From Deinococcus sp. Marseille-Q6407 (GTDB lineage Bacteria > Deinococcota > Deinococci > Deinococcales > Deinococcaceae): a DNA stretch of 64,000 nt. Location: positions 967,369 to 1,031,368 of the forward strand of contig NZ_CAMPFU010000002.1 in the NCBI RefSeq assembly GCF_946848805.1, given 5' to 3'. A program made the translations under genes and the position numbers. A model generated the notes under the pieces. The model was not told where the DNA came from. It saw nothing but the letters and a program-made list of their open reading frames with translations, and did not search any database. Shown here one piece after another: positions 30,194 to 37,850 of the stretch. The first letter of the stretch is position 1. The number at the start of each line of letters is the position of its first letter.

Positions 30194-31438
30194 ATGCCGC
30201 GTCCTTCTCTGACTCGCCCCTGGCGGGACTGGTCTGCCAACGAACGCCTGGGCGTGCTCAACGGCTGGCTGGTACTGCTGGGCGAGGGCTTTATGAACGT
30301 GGCCATCGTGATGGCCGGGTTCGCGGCCAAGCTGGGCGCGCCCAACGTGGTGATCGGGCTGCTGCCGGCCATCGGGCAGGGCGGCTGGATGCTGCCGCAG
30401 CTGTATATCGCGGCGCGGGCGCGCCCGCTGACGCACAAGCTGCCGCTGTACCGCTCAGCCGCCACGGTGCGCACGGTCACTTACCTGCTGATGGCCGCCT
30501 GCGCCGCTTTCCTGACCGACTGGCCGGCCCTCTGCCTGACGGTCTTTTTGCTGGCGATGCTGGTCAATGCCCTGGCCTCGGGCGTCTCGGGGCTGCCCTG
30601 GCTGGAGATTGTCAGCAAGACGGTGCCGGCGCCGCGCCGGGCCTGGTTTTTCGGCACCCGCAACCTCTACGGCGGACTGCTGGCCTTCTTCTCGGGGCTG
30701 GGCGTGCGCTGGATTCTGGGTTCGGGGCTGGCTTTTCCCTACAACTACGCCCTGATTTTCCTGCTGGGCACCGTGGCGCTGACCGCCGGGTACGGCGTGT
30801 TCGGCCGGGTGGAAGAACCACCGGACCAGCCGCTGCCACCGGGAAACTTTCGCAGCGAACTGCGCGCCATTCCGCACTCGCTCCAGGATTCGGCCCTGAA
30901 AGCTTTTCAGAACGTGCGCCTGCTGCTGGCTTTTGGGGCTGTCAGCGAGCCTTTTTACGCGGTGTACGCCCTGCGCGACCTGGACTTCCCGGCGGCGTCA
31001 CTGGGCACCTTCGTGATGGCGACCACGGCGGCGGCCCCGCTCAGCAACGTGGGCTGGCAGCGGGTGGCCGAGCGCAAAGGCTCCAGGCGGATTCTGCGCT
31101 ACGCGGCCGCTTTTGCGGCCCTGGCACCGGCCACCGCCCTGCTGGCCGGACACTTCGGCTGGCCGCCGCTGGCCTACGGACTGGTGTTCGTGCTCTCCAG
31201 CGTGGCGGTGCAGGGCTTTAACCTGGGCAACAACAATCACCTGCTCAACATCTCGCCGCCTGAGTCGCGTGGGCGCTATATCGGGACCCTCAACACGCTG
31301 GTGGGCGTGGCCCTGTTTGCTCCGGTGCTGGGTGGGCTGGCCGCCGACCGCTGGGGCTACCTGCCGCTGTTCGTCAGCAGCGTGCTGCTCTATTCGCTGG
31401 CCTGGTGGGCCTGCGGGCAGCTGCGGCGCGACGCCTGA
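30194..31438 (+). CDS. Major facilitator superfamily transporter
   Basis: The 414-residue integral membrane protein has about twelve hydrophobic helices and the loop-2 region typical of MFS drug or metabolite exporters (FVMATTAAAPLSNVGWQRVA followed by ERKGSRRILR in the second half). Near the end, SPPESRGRYIGTLNTLVGVA and GLAADRWGYLPLF resemble efflux permeases. The substrate cannot be deduced. It is convergent with a small rhodanese gene. Confidence 0.85.
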   Translation: MPRPSLTRPWRDWSANERLGVLNGWLVLLGEGFMNVAIVMAGFAAKLGAPNVVIGLLPAIGQGGWMLPQLYIAARARPLTHKLPLYRSAATVRTVTYLLMAACAAFLTDWPALCLTVFLLAMLVNALASGVSGLPWLEIVSKTVPAPRRAWFFGTRNLYGGLLAFFSGLGVRWILGSGLAFPYNYALIFLLGTVALTAGYGVFGRVEEPPDQPLPPGNFRSELRAIPHSLQDSALKAFQNVRLLLAFGAVSEPFYAVYALRDLDFPAASLGTFVMATTAAAPLSNVGWQRVAERKGSRRILRYAAAFAALAPATALLAGHFGWPPLAYGLVFVLSSVAVQGFNLGNNNHLLNISPPESRGRYIGTLNTLVGVALFAPVLGGLAADRWGYLPLFVSSVLLYSLAWWACGQLRRDA

Positions 31439-31479
31439 AGCCGGGGGCGCTGCTCCAGAATCAGTGTGTTCCTGCGAAC

Positions 31480-31785
31480 TCAGTACTCCTGGGAACTCAG
31501 GGCCCGTTTCAGGGCCGGCACGCCGCCGGGATACACCTGGGCGTCCAGCCCGTCGGCTTCCAGAAAGCGGGCGGCCAGCGGCGAGCGCACGCCCCGCTCG
31601 CACAGTACCAGCAGCGGGCCGTCGGCCGGGGTCAGCCCGTGCTGGCCCTGCTCGATGGCGGCCAGCGACACCGCCCGCACCGGGTGTTGCGGCAGCAGCT
31701 TTTCCAGCGGGTCGGCAAAGCGCAGTTCCTGGGGGCGCAGATCAATCAAGGTGACCTGAGAACCGGGCAGCGGCGGGAGAGTCAT
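31480..31785 (-). CDS. Single-domain rhodanese
   Basis: Rhodanese domains carry sulfur on an active-site cysteine. This 101-residue protein is one such domain, with the opening strand VTLIDLRPQELRFA, the active-site loop LVLCERGVRSPLAARFLEAD (cysteine near residue 62) and the final YPGGVPALKRAL. It is expressed from TAGACT seven bases before its ATG, divergent from a second rhodanese gene fused to a MIP18 domain. The pair may therefore serve the same sulfur-handling process. Confidence 0.88.
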   Translation of the reverse strand: MTLPPLPGSQVTLIDLRPQELRFADPLEKLLPQHPVRAVSLAAIEQGQHGLTPADGPLLVLCERGVRSPLAARFLEADGLDAQVYPGGVPALKRALSSQEY

Positions 31786-31798
31786 GACCCCGAGTCTA
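31786..31798 (-). promoter_or_regulatory. Leaderless-type promoter of the small rhodanese gene
   Basis: TAGACT on the minus strand (31798-31793) is seven bases before the ATG at 31785. Confidence 0.65.
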
Positions 31799-31850
31799 GC
31801 CCGCGCTGCCGGCGTCAGGGGGCCCTACATTTCACCCCGGCCGCTTGAAT

Positions 31851-31862
31851 TATGCTGGCTCT
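31851..31862 (+). promoter_or_regulatory. Leaderless-type promoter of the rhodanese-MIP18 gene
   Basis: TATGCT at 31851-31856 is six bases before the ATG at 31863. Confidence 0.65.
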
Positions 31863-32510
31863 ATGTCTATTCGAGAACTGTCGCCCCAGGAAGCCAGCGA
31901 GAAGCTGCAGCAGACCGATCAGTACCAGCTGATTGATGTGCGCGAGGAAAACGAGTACGCCGACGTGCATGCCGAAGGCGCCGTCAACATTCCCCTCAGC
32001 CAGCTGACCGAGCGCTACAGCGAAATTCCCCAGGACCGGGACACCATTCTGATCTGCCGCAGTGGCGTGCGCTCCATGCAGGCCGCCGAGTTCCTGGCCC
32101 AGCATGGCTACGACGAAAGCCGCCTGCACAACCTGCAGGGCGGCACCAACGACTGGGTCGCGCAGGATCTGCCCCACGTTCAGCCGGCCAGCGACCTGCC
32201 CACCACCGAGCAGGTACTCGAAGCCCTCAAGATCGTCAAGGACCCGGAAATCCCGGTGAACGTGGTTGACCTGGGCTTGATCTACGAGGTGGAGATTAAC
32301 CCCACGGGACAGGTGGAGATCACCATGACCCTGACCAGCGTGGGCTGCCCGGTACAGGACCTGATCCGCGCCGACGCCGAAATGGCTGTGGGCCGCCTGG
32401 ACGGCGTGTCCGACGTGAATGTGGAATTCGTCTGGACGCCACCGTGGAACATGGAAATGATGACCGAAGACGGCAAGCGCCAGATGCGGATGTTCGGCTT
32501 CAACGTCTGA
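31863..32510 (+). CDS. Rhodanese-MIP18 (DUF59) fusion, probable iron-sulfur assembly factor
   Basis: Two domains are fused in 215 residues. The rhodanese part (about 1-108) has YQLIDVREENEYADVHAEGA and the active-site loop ILICRSGVRSMQAAEFLAQH. The MIP18/PaaD part (about 118-205) has VLEALKIVKDPEIPVNVVDL, GLIYEV, ITMTLTSVGCPVQDLIRADA with the conserved cysteine, and VEFVWTPPWNMEMM. MIP18-family proteins such as SufT and PaaD help mature iron-sulfur proteins. A joined sulfur-carrier domain suggests that the protein brings sulfur or senses persulfide during that process, which is inference. The ATG at 31863 is supported by TATGCT six bases upstream. Confidence 0.9.
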   Translation: MSIRELSPQEASEKLQQTDQYQLIDVREENEYADVHAEGAVNIPLSQLTERYSEIPQDRDTILICRSGVRSMQAAEFLAQHGYDESRLHNLQGGTNDWVAQDLPHVQPASDLPTTEQVLEALKIVKDPEIPVNVVDLGLIYEVEINPTGQVEITMTLTSVGCPVQDLIRADAEMAVGRLDGVSDVNVEFVWTPPWNMEMMTEDGKRQMRMFGFNV

Positions 32511-32528
32511 GGCCAGGTATCCAGCAGT

Positions 32529-32571
32529 AAAAAAGCGGCAAGAGGGTTCTCCCCTCTGCCGCTTTTTTTAT
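32529..32571. terminator. Bidirectional terminator between convergent genes
   Basis: AAAAAAGCGGCAAGAGGG and CCCTCTGCCGCTTTTTTTA form a long A/T-flanked stem that can stop both the rhodanese-MIP18 transcript and the opposite Zn-peptidase transcript. Confidence 0.9.
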
Positions 32572-32594
32572 TGCCTGCTGGGTCTCCCCAGGGC

Positions 32595-33299
32595 TCAGTC
32601 GTCGCTGCGGGCCAGGCCCAGGAAGTGCAGGAACTGGGCCAGCGCCATGGCGAAAGCCAGCACGTAGGTCATGGCAGCCACAGTCAGCACCTTCTGGGCA
32701 CCACTGCTCTCGGCGCCGGCCGAGACTAGGCCGTTGGAGCGCAGGTAAGCCAGGGCGCGGCGGCTGGCGTCGAACTCCACCGGCAGGGTAATCAGGTGAA
32801 ACAGCAGCGCGCCACCGAACAGAATTACGCCCAGCCAGATCAGCGGGCCAAAGTGCAGCGCCAGACCGATCAGGAACATCCACGGCGCCAGGTTGCTGCC
32901 GATCGACAGCGGCACCGCCAGCTTGCCACGGGCCACCAGGGCCGGCATGCTGATTTTGTCCTGAATGGCGTGGCCCACCTCGTGCGCGGCCACCGCAGCA
33001 CCCGCCACGCTGGGCAGGCGGAAGTTGGATTCGCTGAGGTACACCTCGTCCTTGATGGGGTCGTAGTGGTCGCTCAGTTCACCGGGAGTCATTTTGACCG
33101 GCACGTGCTGCAATCCGGCATCATCCAGCATGCGGCGGGCCACCTCGGCCCCGGTCAGGCCGGCGCTGTTGCGCACGTTCATCCAGCGGCCGTAGGTGTT
33201 CTTGAGCCAGAACTGCACAGCAAACGACAGCACCATCAACAGCAAAATCAGCGGCATATAGGATGTGCTCCCGCCGGCGCTATACATCATCGGGTCCAT
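32595..33299 (-). CDS. YugP-family zinc metallopeptidase, membrane-bound
   Basis: The 234-residue protein contains the zinc-protease motif HEVGHAIQD near residue 112, preceded by DEVYLSESNFRLPSVAGAAV. It also has N-terminal and C-terminal membrane helices (LILLLMVLSFAVQFWL; LLFHLITLPVEFDASRRALA; TYVLAFAMALAQFLHFL). The layout matches the YugP/neutral zinc metallopeptidase family, whose substrates are unknown. The ATG at 33299 is preferred over the preceding TTG because AAGGAG lies eight bases upstream. Confidence 0.9.
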   Translation of the reverse strand: MDPMMYSAGGSTSYMPLILLLMVLSFAVQFWLKNTYGRWMNVRNSAGLTGAEVARRMLDDAGLQHVPVKMTPGELSDHYDPIKDEVYLSESNFRLPSVAGAAVAAHEVGHAIQDKISMPALVARGKLAVPLSIGSNLAPWMFLIGLALHFGPLIWLGVILFGGALLFHLITLPVEFDASRRALAYLRSNGLVSAGAESSGAQKVLTVAAMTYVLAFAMALAQFLHFLGLARSDD

Positions 33300-33480
33300 C
33301 AATCGTTCTCCTTAGTTGTGATTCCGCGCCAGGGGCCACTTTGGCCTGAGCCGGGCCGGAAATTCAGTCAGTCTGCGGCGGAGCAGTGTCGAACAAGCGA
33401 GTCCGCCGTATCCCCACAACCTGCAATACGTGCCGTACTTGCGGATGGTTGCAGCATAGCAACCGAACCTTAAGCCCAGG

Positions 33481-33738
33481 CTAAAGCCGGCGAATGGCCG
33501 TGACCAGCAGCAGCATCTGCACCCCGCCGCGGCTGGCCGGTGCAAACGTCGGCTGCACGATCAGGTCGATGCCGTCGCCTTCGAGGTAGCCGCGTGCGAT
33601 GGCCAGCGCCTTGACCGCCTGATTGACCGCCTGCGGCCCGACTGCCTGAAGTTCCACCTGCGGCGACTCACGCAGGAGGCCGGACACCGCGCCGGCCAGC
33701 GCCTTGGGCGCGGAATGGGAAGCCACCTTGAGCTGCAT
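33481..33738 (-). CDS. SpoVS/Alba-like small protein
   Basis: This 85-residue protein matches the SpoVS family, whose structure is Alba-like and which binds nucleic acid. MQLKVASHSAPKALAGAVSG is followed by the helix QAVNQAVKALAIARGYLEGD and the closing strand GVQMLLLVTAIRRL. In Bacillus it affects sporulation, but relatives are common in Deinococcus-Thermus, which do not sporulate, so a general RNA- or DNA-binding role is more likely here. The ATG at 33738 has GGGGGAG just upstream. Length and ends fit the family exactly. Confidence 0.9.
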   Translation of the reverse strand: MQLKVASHSAPKALAGAVSGLLRESPQVELQAVGPQAVNQAVKALAIARGYLEGDGIDLIVQPTFAPASRGGVQMLLLVTAIRRL

Positions 33739-33847
33739 CACTCCCCCACTATGCCTGATTCGGCAGAGCCGCCGGGGCAAAGCTGCCGCCGGCGACTGGT
33801 GTGCTAGGGAGTCAGAGCCCGGCGCTCAGCGCTTATCCGGCAACCAC

Positions 33848-34458
33848 TCAGCGGTCCGCCAGCACCTGTTCCAGCCCCTGACGGAAGCGGGTCACCGTGC
33901 CGGGCACGTCCTGCAATTTGTCGAGCCCGAACAGGCCCAGGCGGAAAGTAGAGAAGTCATCCGGCTCGCCGCACTGCAGCGGCACACCTGCCGCGATCTG
34001 GAGGCCGGCCTGGGCAAAAGCGCGCCCGGTGCGGATGTCCTCGCGGTCGGTGTAGCAGACCACCACGCCGGGGGCCTGGAAGCGGGGGGCGGCCACGCTG
34101 GGGAAACCGGCCTCTTCCAGCAGCTGCCGCACCTGCCGGCCCAGTTCCCACTGCGCCGCTTCGGCCTCGGCCAGCCCGAAGGCCTTGATTTCGCGGACGG
34201 TATCGCGGAACTGGCGCAGGCCGTCGGTGGGCATGGTGGCGTGGTAGGCATGGCCGCCGGCCTCATAGGCCTGCATGATGCTCAGCCACTTTTTCAGGTC
34301 CAGGCTGAAGCTGACCGATTCGGTGGCCTCCACCCGGGCGCGGGCGGCCTCGCTCATCATCACCAGGCCGGCGCAGGGGGTGCTGCTCCAGCCTTTTTGC
34401 GGCGCCGAAGTCAGCAAGTCAATGCCCAGCTCGCGCATGTTCAGCCACACGCAGCCGG
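33848..34458 (-). pseudogene. Class V aminotransferase, C-terminal remnant
   Basis: About 200 residues of an alanine-glyoxylate type PLP aminotransferase remain. They start around WLNMRELGIDLLTSAPQKGW, which contains the PLP lysine (SAPQKGW), and continue SSTPCAGLVMMSEAARARVE to the normal C-terminus. The N-terminal half (usually ~180 residues) is missing. In its place, in a different frame, is the beginning of a cytochrome P450 gene. An ATG at 34450 could start a fragment, but it would lack half the fold. Confidence 0.8.
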
Positions 34459-34736
34459 GCGTGTTCAGCGCCGTTTTGAAACAGCATCATGTGCTGCAGC
34501 AACCGCGAACCGTCGCTGTAGCTAACCCCCCACTCGGCCGAGCGGGCCTGCGGCGAGCGCAGCACCGCGCTGGCGGCCGCGTGCGATACGGCAAAGGTGC
34601 CGCCCAGCTCTGGAATGTTCAGCAGCCCATCTCCGTCAGTCAGGCGGTGAAGCTGCCGGTACACCGGATAAGGGTCGGCCAGTGCAGCGCCACTCCAGAG
34701 AGCCTGCACGCTGGCAAAAACGCGGGGGTCGGTCAT
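34455..34736 (-). pseudogene. Cytochrome P450, N-terminal remnant
   Basis: From the ATG at 34736 about 94 residues match the start of a bacterial P450: LADPYPVYRQLHRLTDGDGL, then a GG..AV segment, SAAASAVLRSP-like helix C, and MLFQNGAEHARLR, equivalent to the usual DPPEHTRLR motif. The frame then leaves P450 sequence and stops at 34419 inside aminotransferase DNA. The oxygen-binding helix, ExxR motif and haem cysteine are all absent, so the product cannot be an enzyme. Confidence 0.75.
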
Positions 34737-34773
34737 ACCGGCAGCATGGCACAGCGGCAGTCAGAGAAATGGC

Positions 34774-34785
34774 TATGCTGCGCCT
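34774..34785 (+). promoter_or_regulatory. Leaderless-type promoter of the TmrB-like gene
   Basis: TATGCT at 34774-34779 is six bases before the ATG at 34786. Confidence 0.6.
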
Positions 34786-35391
34786 ATGCCGGTACTGTGG
34801 ATTAATGGTCCTTTTGGGGTGGGCAAGACCCAGGCAGCTTACGCCCTTTACGCCCTAGCCTTCCGCCTTCCCGGCGCGTTCGTCTGCGACCCGGAGCAGC
34901 TGGGCTTCGGGATTCAGCGCATGACCCCACCGGAGCTGCGCGGCGATTTTCAGGACACCGCCCTGTGGCGCAGCGGCACCCGCGACCTGCTGGCCCGCAG
35001 CGCCCTACACAGCAATCGCTTCATCATCGTACCTATGACACTGGTGAACCCGGATTATTTTGATGACATCGTGGGCGGCCTGCGCCGGGCCGGCATAGAG
35101 GTGCGGCACGCCGCCCTGCTGGCGTCACGGGAAACCCTGCTGCGCCGTTTGCGCTCGCGGGGCGAAGGAGCAAGCAGCTGGGGCGCCGAGCAGATAGACC
35201 GCTGCTTGCATGGACTGGCCGCTCTAGACTCCGCAGATCACCTTGCTACTGACGGCCTGACCCATCATGAGGTCGTGGATGCTCTGGCCCGGCACTCCAG
35301 CTTGACTCTGGCTCCCGACCCACGCACGCCGCTGCAAAGAAGGCGTCTGGACCACCTGAAGGTGCAACTGCGCAGCATCCGGAGAGACTGA
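34786..35391 (+). CDS. P-loop ATP-binding protein, TmrB-like
   Basis: The 201-residue protein opens with a P-loop at residues 4-16 (LWINGPFGVGKTQAAYA). It resembles the tunicamycin-resistance protein TmrB and related nucleotide kinases: PEQLGFGIQRMTPPELRGDF, FIIVPMTLVNPDYFDDIVG, and ALLASRETLLRRLRSRGEG with a basic arginine-rich lid. Resistance function is only suggested by family naming. A kinase acting on a small molecule is equally possible. It stands alone. Confidence 0.75.
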   Translation: MPVLWINGPFGVGKTQAAYALYALAFRLPGAFVCDPEQLGFGIQRMTPPELRGDFQDTALWRSGTRDLLARSALHSNRFIIVPMTLVNPDYFDDIVGGLRRAGIEVRHAALLASRETLLRRLRSRGEGASSWGAEQIDRCLHGLAALDSADHLATDGLTHHEVVDALARHSSLTLAPDPRTPLQRRRLDHLKVQLRSIRRD

Positions 35392-35472
35392 AGCTCAGTG
35401 CAGGCTGGATACGGGAAAGCCAGAGGCGTGACTTACTCCGATGATACTTCCACAGCGGCAAAAGGCCCGGCT

Positions 35473-36024
35473 CTAGCAGCCTCCGCCCGGTTCACAGCTG
35501 CCTGTACTCATCACCGTCAGTTCGCCGCCCGCCGTGACCAGACCGGCCGGTAGCCTGCAGGCGTCGCCCGCCTTGCACTGCACGCCCGGCAGGCTGAGGT
35601 GAACGGTCAGCCGCTCATCCGTCTGCTCCAGCCGCTCCACGCCGTAGCGCAGCGCCGGCCGGGACAGGTTGCCGTACTCGAAGCGCACCGGGGCGGCCGG
35701 GTCCAGCGTGATCTGGCCGACCACCCGGTCATAGATGGCCAGGGCCTTGCGGGTGGTCATGAACCCACGCTCCGCCTCTTCCGGGGTGCCGTCCATCAGC
35801 TGAAACACCGTCTCGCGCCAGCGGTCCACCCGGCCGCCGCAGTCCACCGCCTCGGTGCTGACGGCGCCGATTTCGGTGAGGTGGTAGCCGGCCGGCACCA
35901 GCCGCTCGCCGTGCAGCCAAAATTCCAGCGGGCGCTGCGGCTGCACGCGCAGGGCGTCCAGCACCTCGGCCGTGCTGAGACTGGAAACGCTGGCCTGGAA
36001 AGAGCTTTCAGAAGGCTGAGTCAT
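35473..36024 (-). CDS. DUF6428-like protein
   Basis: The 183-residue soluble protein resembles the uncharacterised DUF6428 family: STAEVLDALRVQPQRPLEFW, the block YHLTEIGAVSTEAVDCGGRV, RETVFQLMDG and VRFEYGNLSRPALRYGVERL. The C-terminal end is cysteine-rich (VQCKAGDACRLP and SCEPGGGC), a pattern that often binds a metal. No function is known. Expression is from TAAACT six bases before the ATG. Confidence 0.65.
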   Translation of the reverse strand: MTQPSESSFQASVSSLSTAEVLDALRVQPQRPLEFWLHGERLVPAGYHLTEIGAVSTEAVDCGGRVDRWRETVFQLMDGTPEEAERGFMTTRKALAIYDRVVGQITLDPAAPVRFEYGNLSRPALRYGVERLEQTDERLTVHLSLPGVQCKAGDACRLPAGLVTAGGELTVMSTGSCEPGGGC

Positions 36025-36036
36025 ACCGGTAGTTTA
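36025..36036 (-). promoter_or_regulatory. Leaderless-type promoter of the DUF6428-like gene
   Basis: TAAACT on the minus strand (36036-36031) is six bases before the ATG at 36024. Confidence 0.6.
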
Positions 36037-36082
36037 GAGCCGGGGCCGGGGCAGCCCCGGACAGACGCACAGCAGCGCTACG

Positions 36083-37501
36083 CTAGGGCAGCTTTACCCC
36101 TGTCAGGATGCGGTGCATGTCCAGCGCGTAGCTGTCTGTCATCCCCGAAACGTAATCGGTCATGACCAAGGTGCGCTCATAGGGCGTCAGTTCACGCACG
36201 ATAGCTTCGGCGTCTGCATCTTTGGCAAAAGCGTGAAAGTCCGCGTCAGGCCGCACCAGCAGGTATTTCTTGGGCAGCAGCTTCAGCAACTTCTGTCCTG
36301 AGCTACTGAGCCGCTCGTTGCTCTCCAGGCTAGGCGGAAGCGCCTGCATCAACTCGTCCAGTAGCCCGCCAATCACCTTGAAGCCTGCAAACTCTACTTG
36401 CAGCACCCGGGAATCTATATAGGCGGTCTTCCTGACTTCATCCCCCAGAGCTTCATAGCTGGCATGCATCTCCGGGTCTATCGCATCTATCAGGGCCAGT
36501 GTGAAGGTGCCTTCCCGCAACTCGTCCAGATGCGCGGTCGCCACATGCATTACGGCAGCCATCAGCGCGCCAATGGCATGTGCGCGGAGCTCGGAAGTAG
36601 AGCGTTCACGCAATTCGGCAGTGGACATGCGGCGTAAATAATCCGGCAAGAAGGGCCGCAGCAGCTCATCAAAACGTTCACGCGAGATGACCCCGGCCTC
36701 TTCCGAGTCTTCCAGGTCAACCACGCGGTAGCAGATGTCGTCGGCGGCTTCCATCAGGTACACCAGCGGATGCCGCGCAAAGCAGCCTGCACCGCGGCGT
36801 TCGCTCAAGCCGAGGCCCACACGTACTGCCTCTGCCAGTGTCGCATCCGCCTGAAAGTAGTTGAATTTTTTGCCTGCGCAGTCAGTTTTGTCGCGCTCAT
36901 GTCCGCTGCCACGTGGGTATTTGAGCAGGGCACCGTAACTGGCCAGGGTCAACCGTGCGCCACCTTCACGCTGACGCGCCCACAGTCTGGCCAGAATGCG
37001 GAAGCTCTGGGCATTCCCCTCGAAGCGCCGCAGGTCCCCGAACTCCACTGCCGACATCTGCGCATGCAACGTGCTTTCGTGCCGCTGTGCCCACTCCTGA
37101 ATAGCCGCCTCGCCGCTGTGTCCAAACGGTGGATTGCCGATGTCGTGCGCCAGACAGGCCACGCTGACGATGGTGGCCACGTCTTCGGGGTGCAGATGCC
37201 CCGGCAACTCGCCGCGCTTTTGCAGGAGCAGCCCAAAATGTTTGCCTAGTCCACGCCCCACGTTCGCCACTTCCAGTGTGTGAGTCAGCCGCGTACGGGT
37301 GTAGTCCGACTTGGCCAGCGGAAAGACCTGGGTCTTATCCTGCAAGCGGCGAAATGCACTGGAAAAAATCAGGCGTCCGTAGTCGGCATCAAACTCGCTC
37401 CGGCCCGTTTCCTCGTCATGAGCGGCGTGTCCCCGGCTGCGCGCAGCGTGCAGGCGCTCATGGCTGAGCAGTTGCGCCCAGCGGTCAATATTGGCGGTCA
37501 T
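36083..37501 (-). CDS. dgt: Deoxyguanosinetriphosphate triphosphohydrolase (HD-domain dNTPase)
   Basis: The enzyme removes triphosphate from dGTP or other dNTPs and so tunes nucleotide pools. The 472 residues show the N-terminal [20 protein letters not shown], the first HD histidine region in [20 protein letters not shown], the HD pair [19 protein letters not shown], and the later aspartate block [20 protein letters not shown]. The length and pattern match the bacterial dGTPase family. Substrate preference (dGTP or mixed dNTPs) is not visible. The ATG at 37501 begins [16 protein letters not shown]. It is divergent from the glyQS T-box leader. Confidence 0.93.
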   Translation of the reverse strand: MTANIDRWAQLLSHERLHAARSRGHAAHDEETGRSEFDADYGRLIFSSAFRRLQDKTQVFPLAKSDYTRTRLTHTLEVANVGRGLGKHFGLLLQKRGELPGHLHPEDVATIVSVACLAHDIGNPPFGHSGEAAIQEWAQRHESTLHAQMSAVEFGDLRRFEGNAQSFRILARLWARQREGGARLTLASYGALLKYPRGSGHERDKTDCAGKKFNYFQADATLAEAVRVGLGLSERRGAGCFARHPLVYLMEAADDICYRVVDLEDSEEAGVISRERFDELLRPFLPDYLRRMSTAELRERSTSELRAHAIGALMAAVMHVATAHLDELREGTFTLALIDAIDPEMHASYEALGDEVRKTAYIDSRVLQVEFAGFKVIGGLLDELMQALPPSLESNERLSSSGQKLLKLLPKKYLLVRPDADFHAFAKDADAEAIVRELTPYERTLVMTDYVSGMTDSYALDMHRILTGVKLP

Positions 37502-37577
37502 GTTTGCATTTTTCCATAGTGCCACGCCACAATGCATCCAGGCAGAGAGCCGCAAGGAGTACCGCTGCAAGGCCATC

Positions 37578-37779
37578 ACGAGCGAGCCTGAGACGGTGAA
37601 AGTCAGGCGACGGGCAGCAGCGAGAAAGGCAGGCGGGGAGCCACAGCAACAGGAAAAGGTGCCGGAAAGCGGCCACAGCGTTTTACGCGTGGGGCCACAG
37701 CCGGAACTGGGGTGGAACCGCGCATGTCCCGTGCGTCCCCGGATGAGTGTGCAGTGCAGGCTCGTCCGGGACGTTTTTT
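37578..37779 (+). promoter_or_regulatory. T-box riboswitch upstream of glyQS
   Basis: The ~270-base leader carries the T-box sequence GGGGTGGAACCGCG (37709-37722), the antiterminator element that pairs with the CCA end of uncharged tRNA. It is followed by a terminator with arms CGTCCCCGGATGAG (37734-37747) and CTCGTCCGGGACG (37761-37773) and the tail TTTTTT. Stem I should lie between about 37578 and 37690, but the specifier triplet could not be fixed by eye. From context it should read tRNA-Gly. Confidence 0.88.
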
Positions 37780-37850
37780 GTTATGGCACGTTTTATGGCA
37801 GGGTGCCTCAGCGCCTGCCGCGAACCCCGAAGGAAGAAAGGACAAACACC

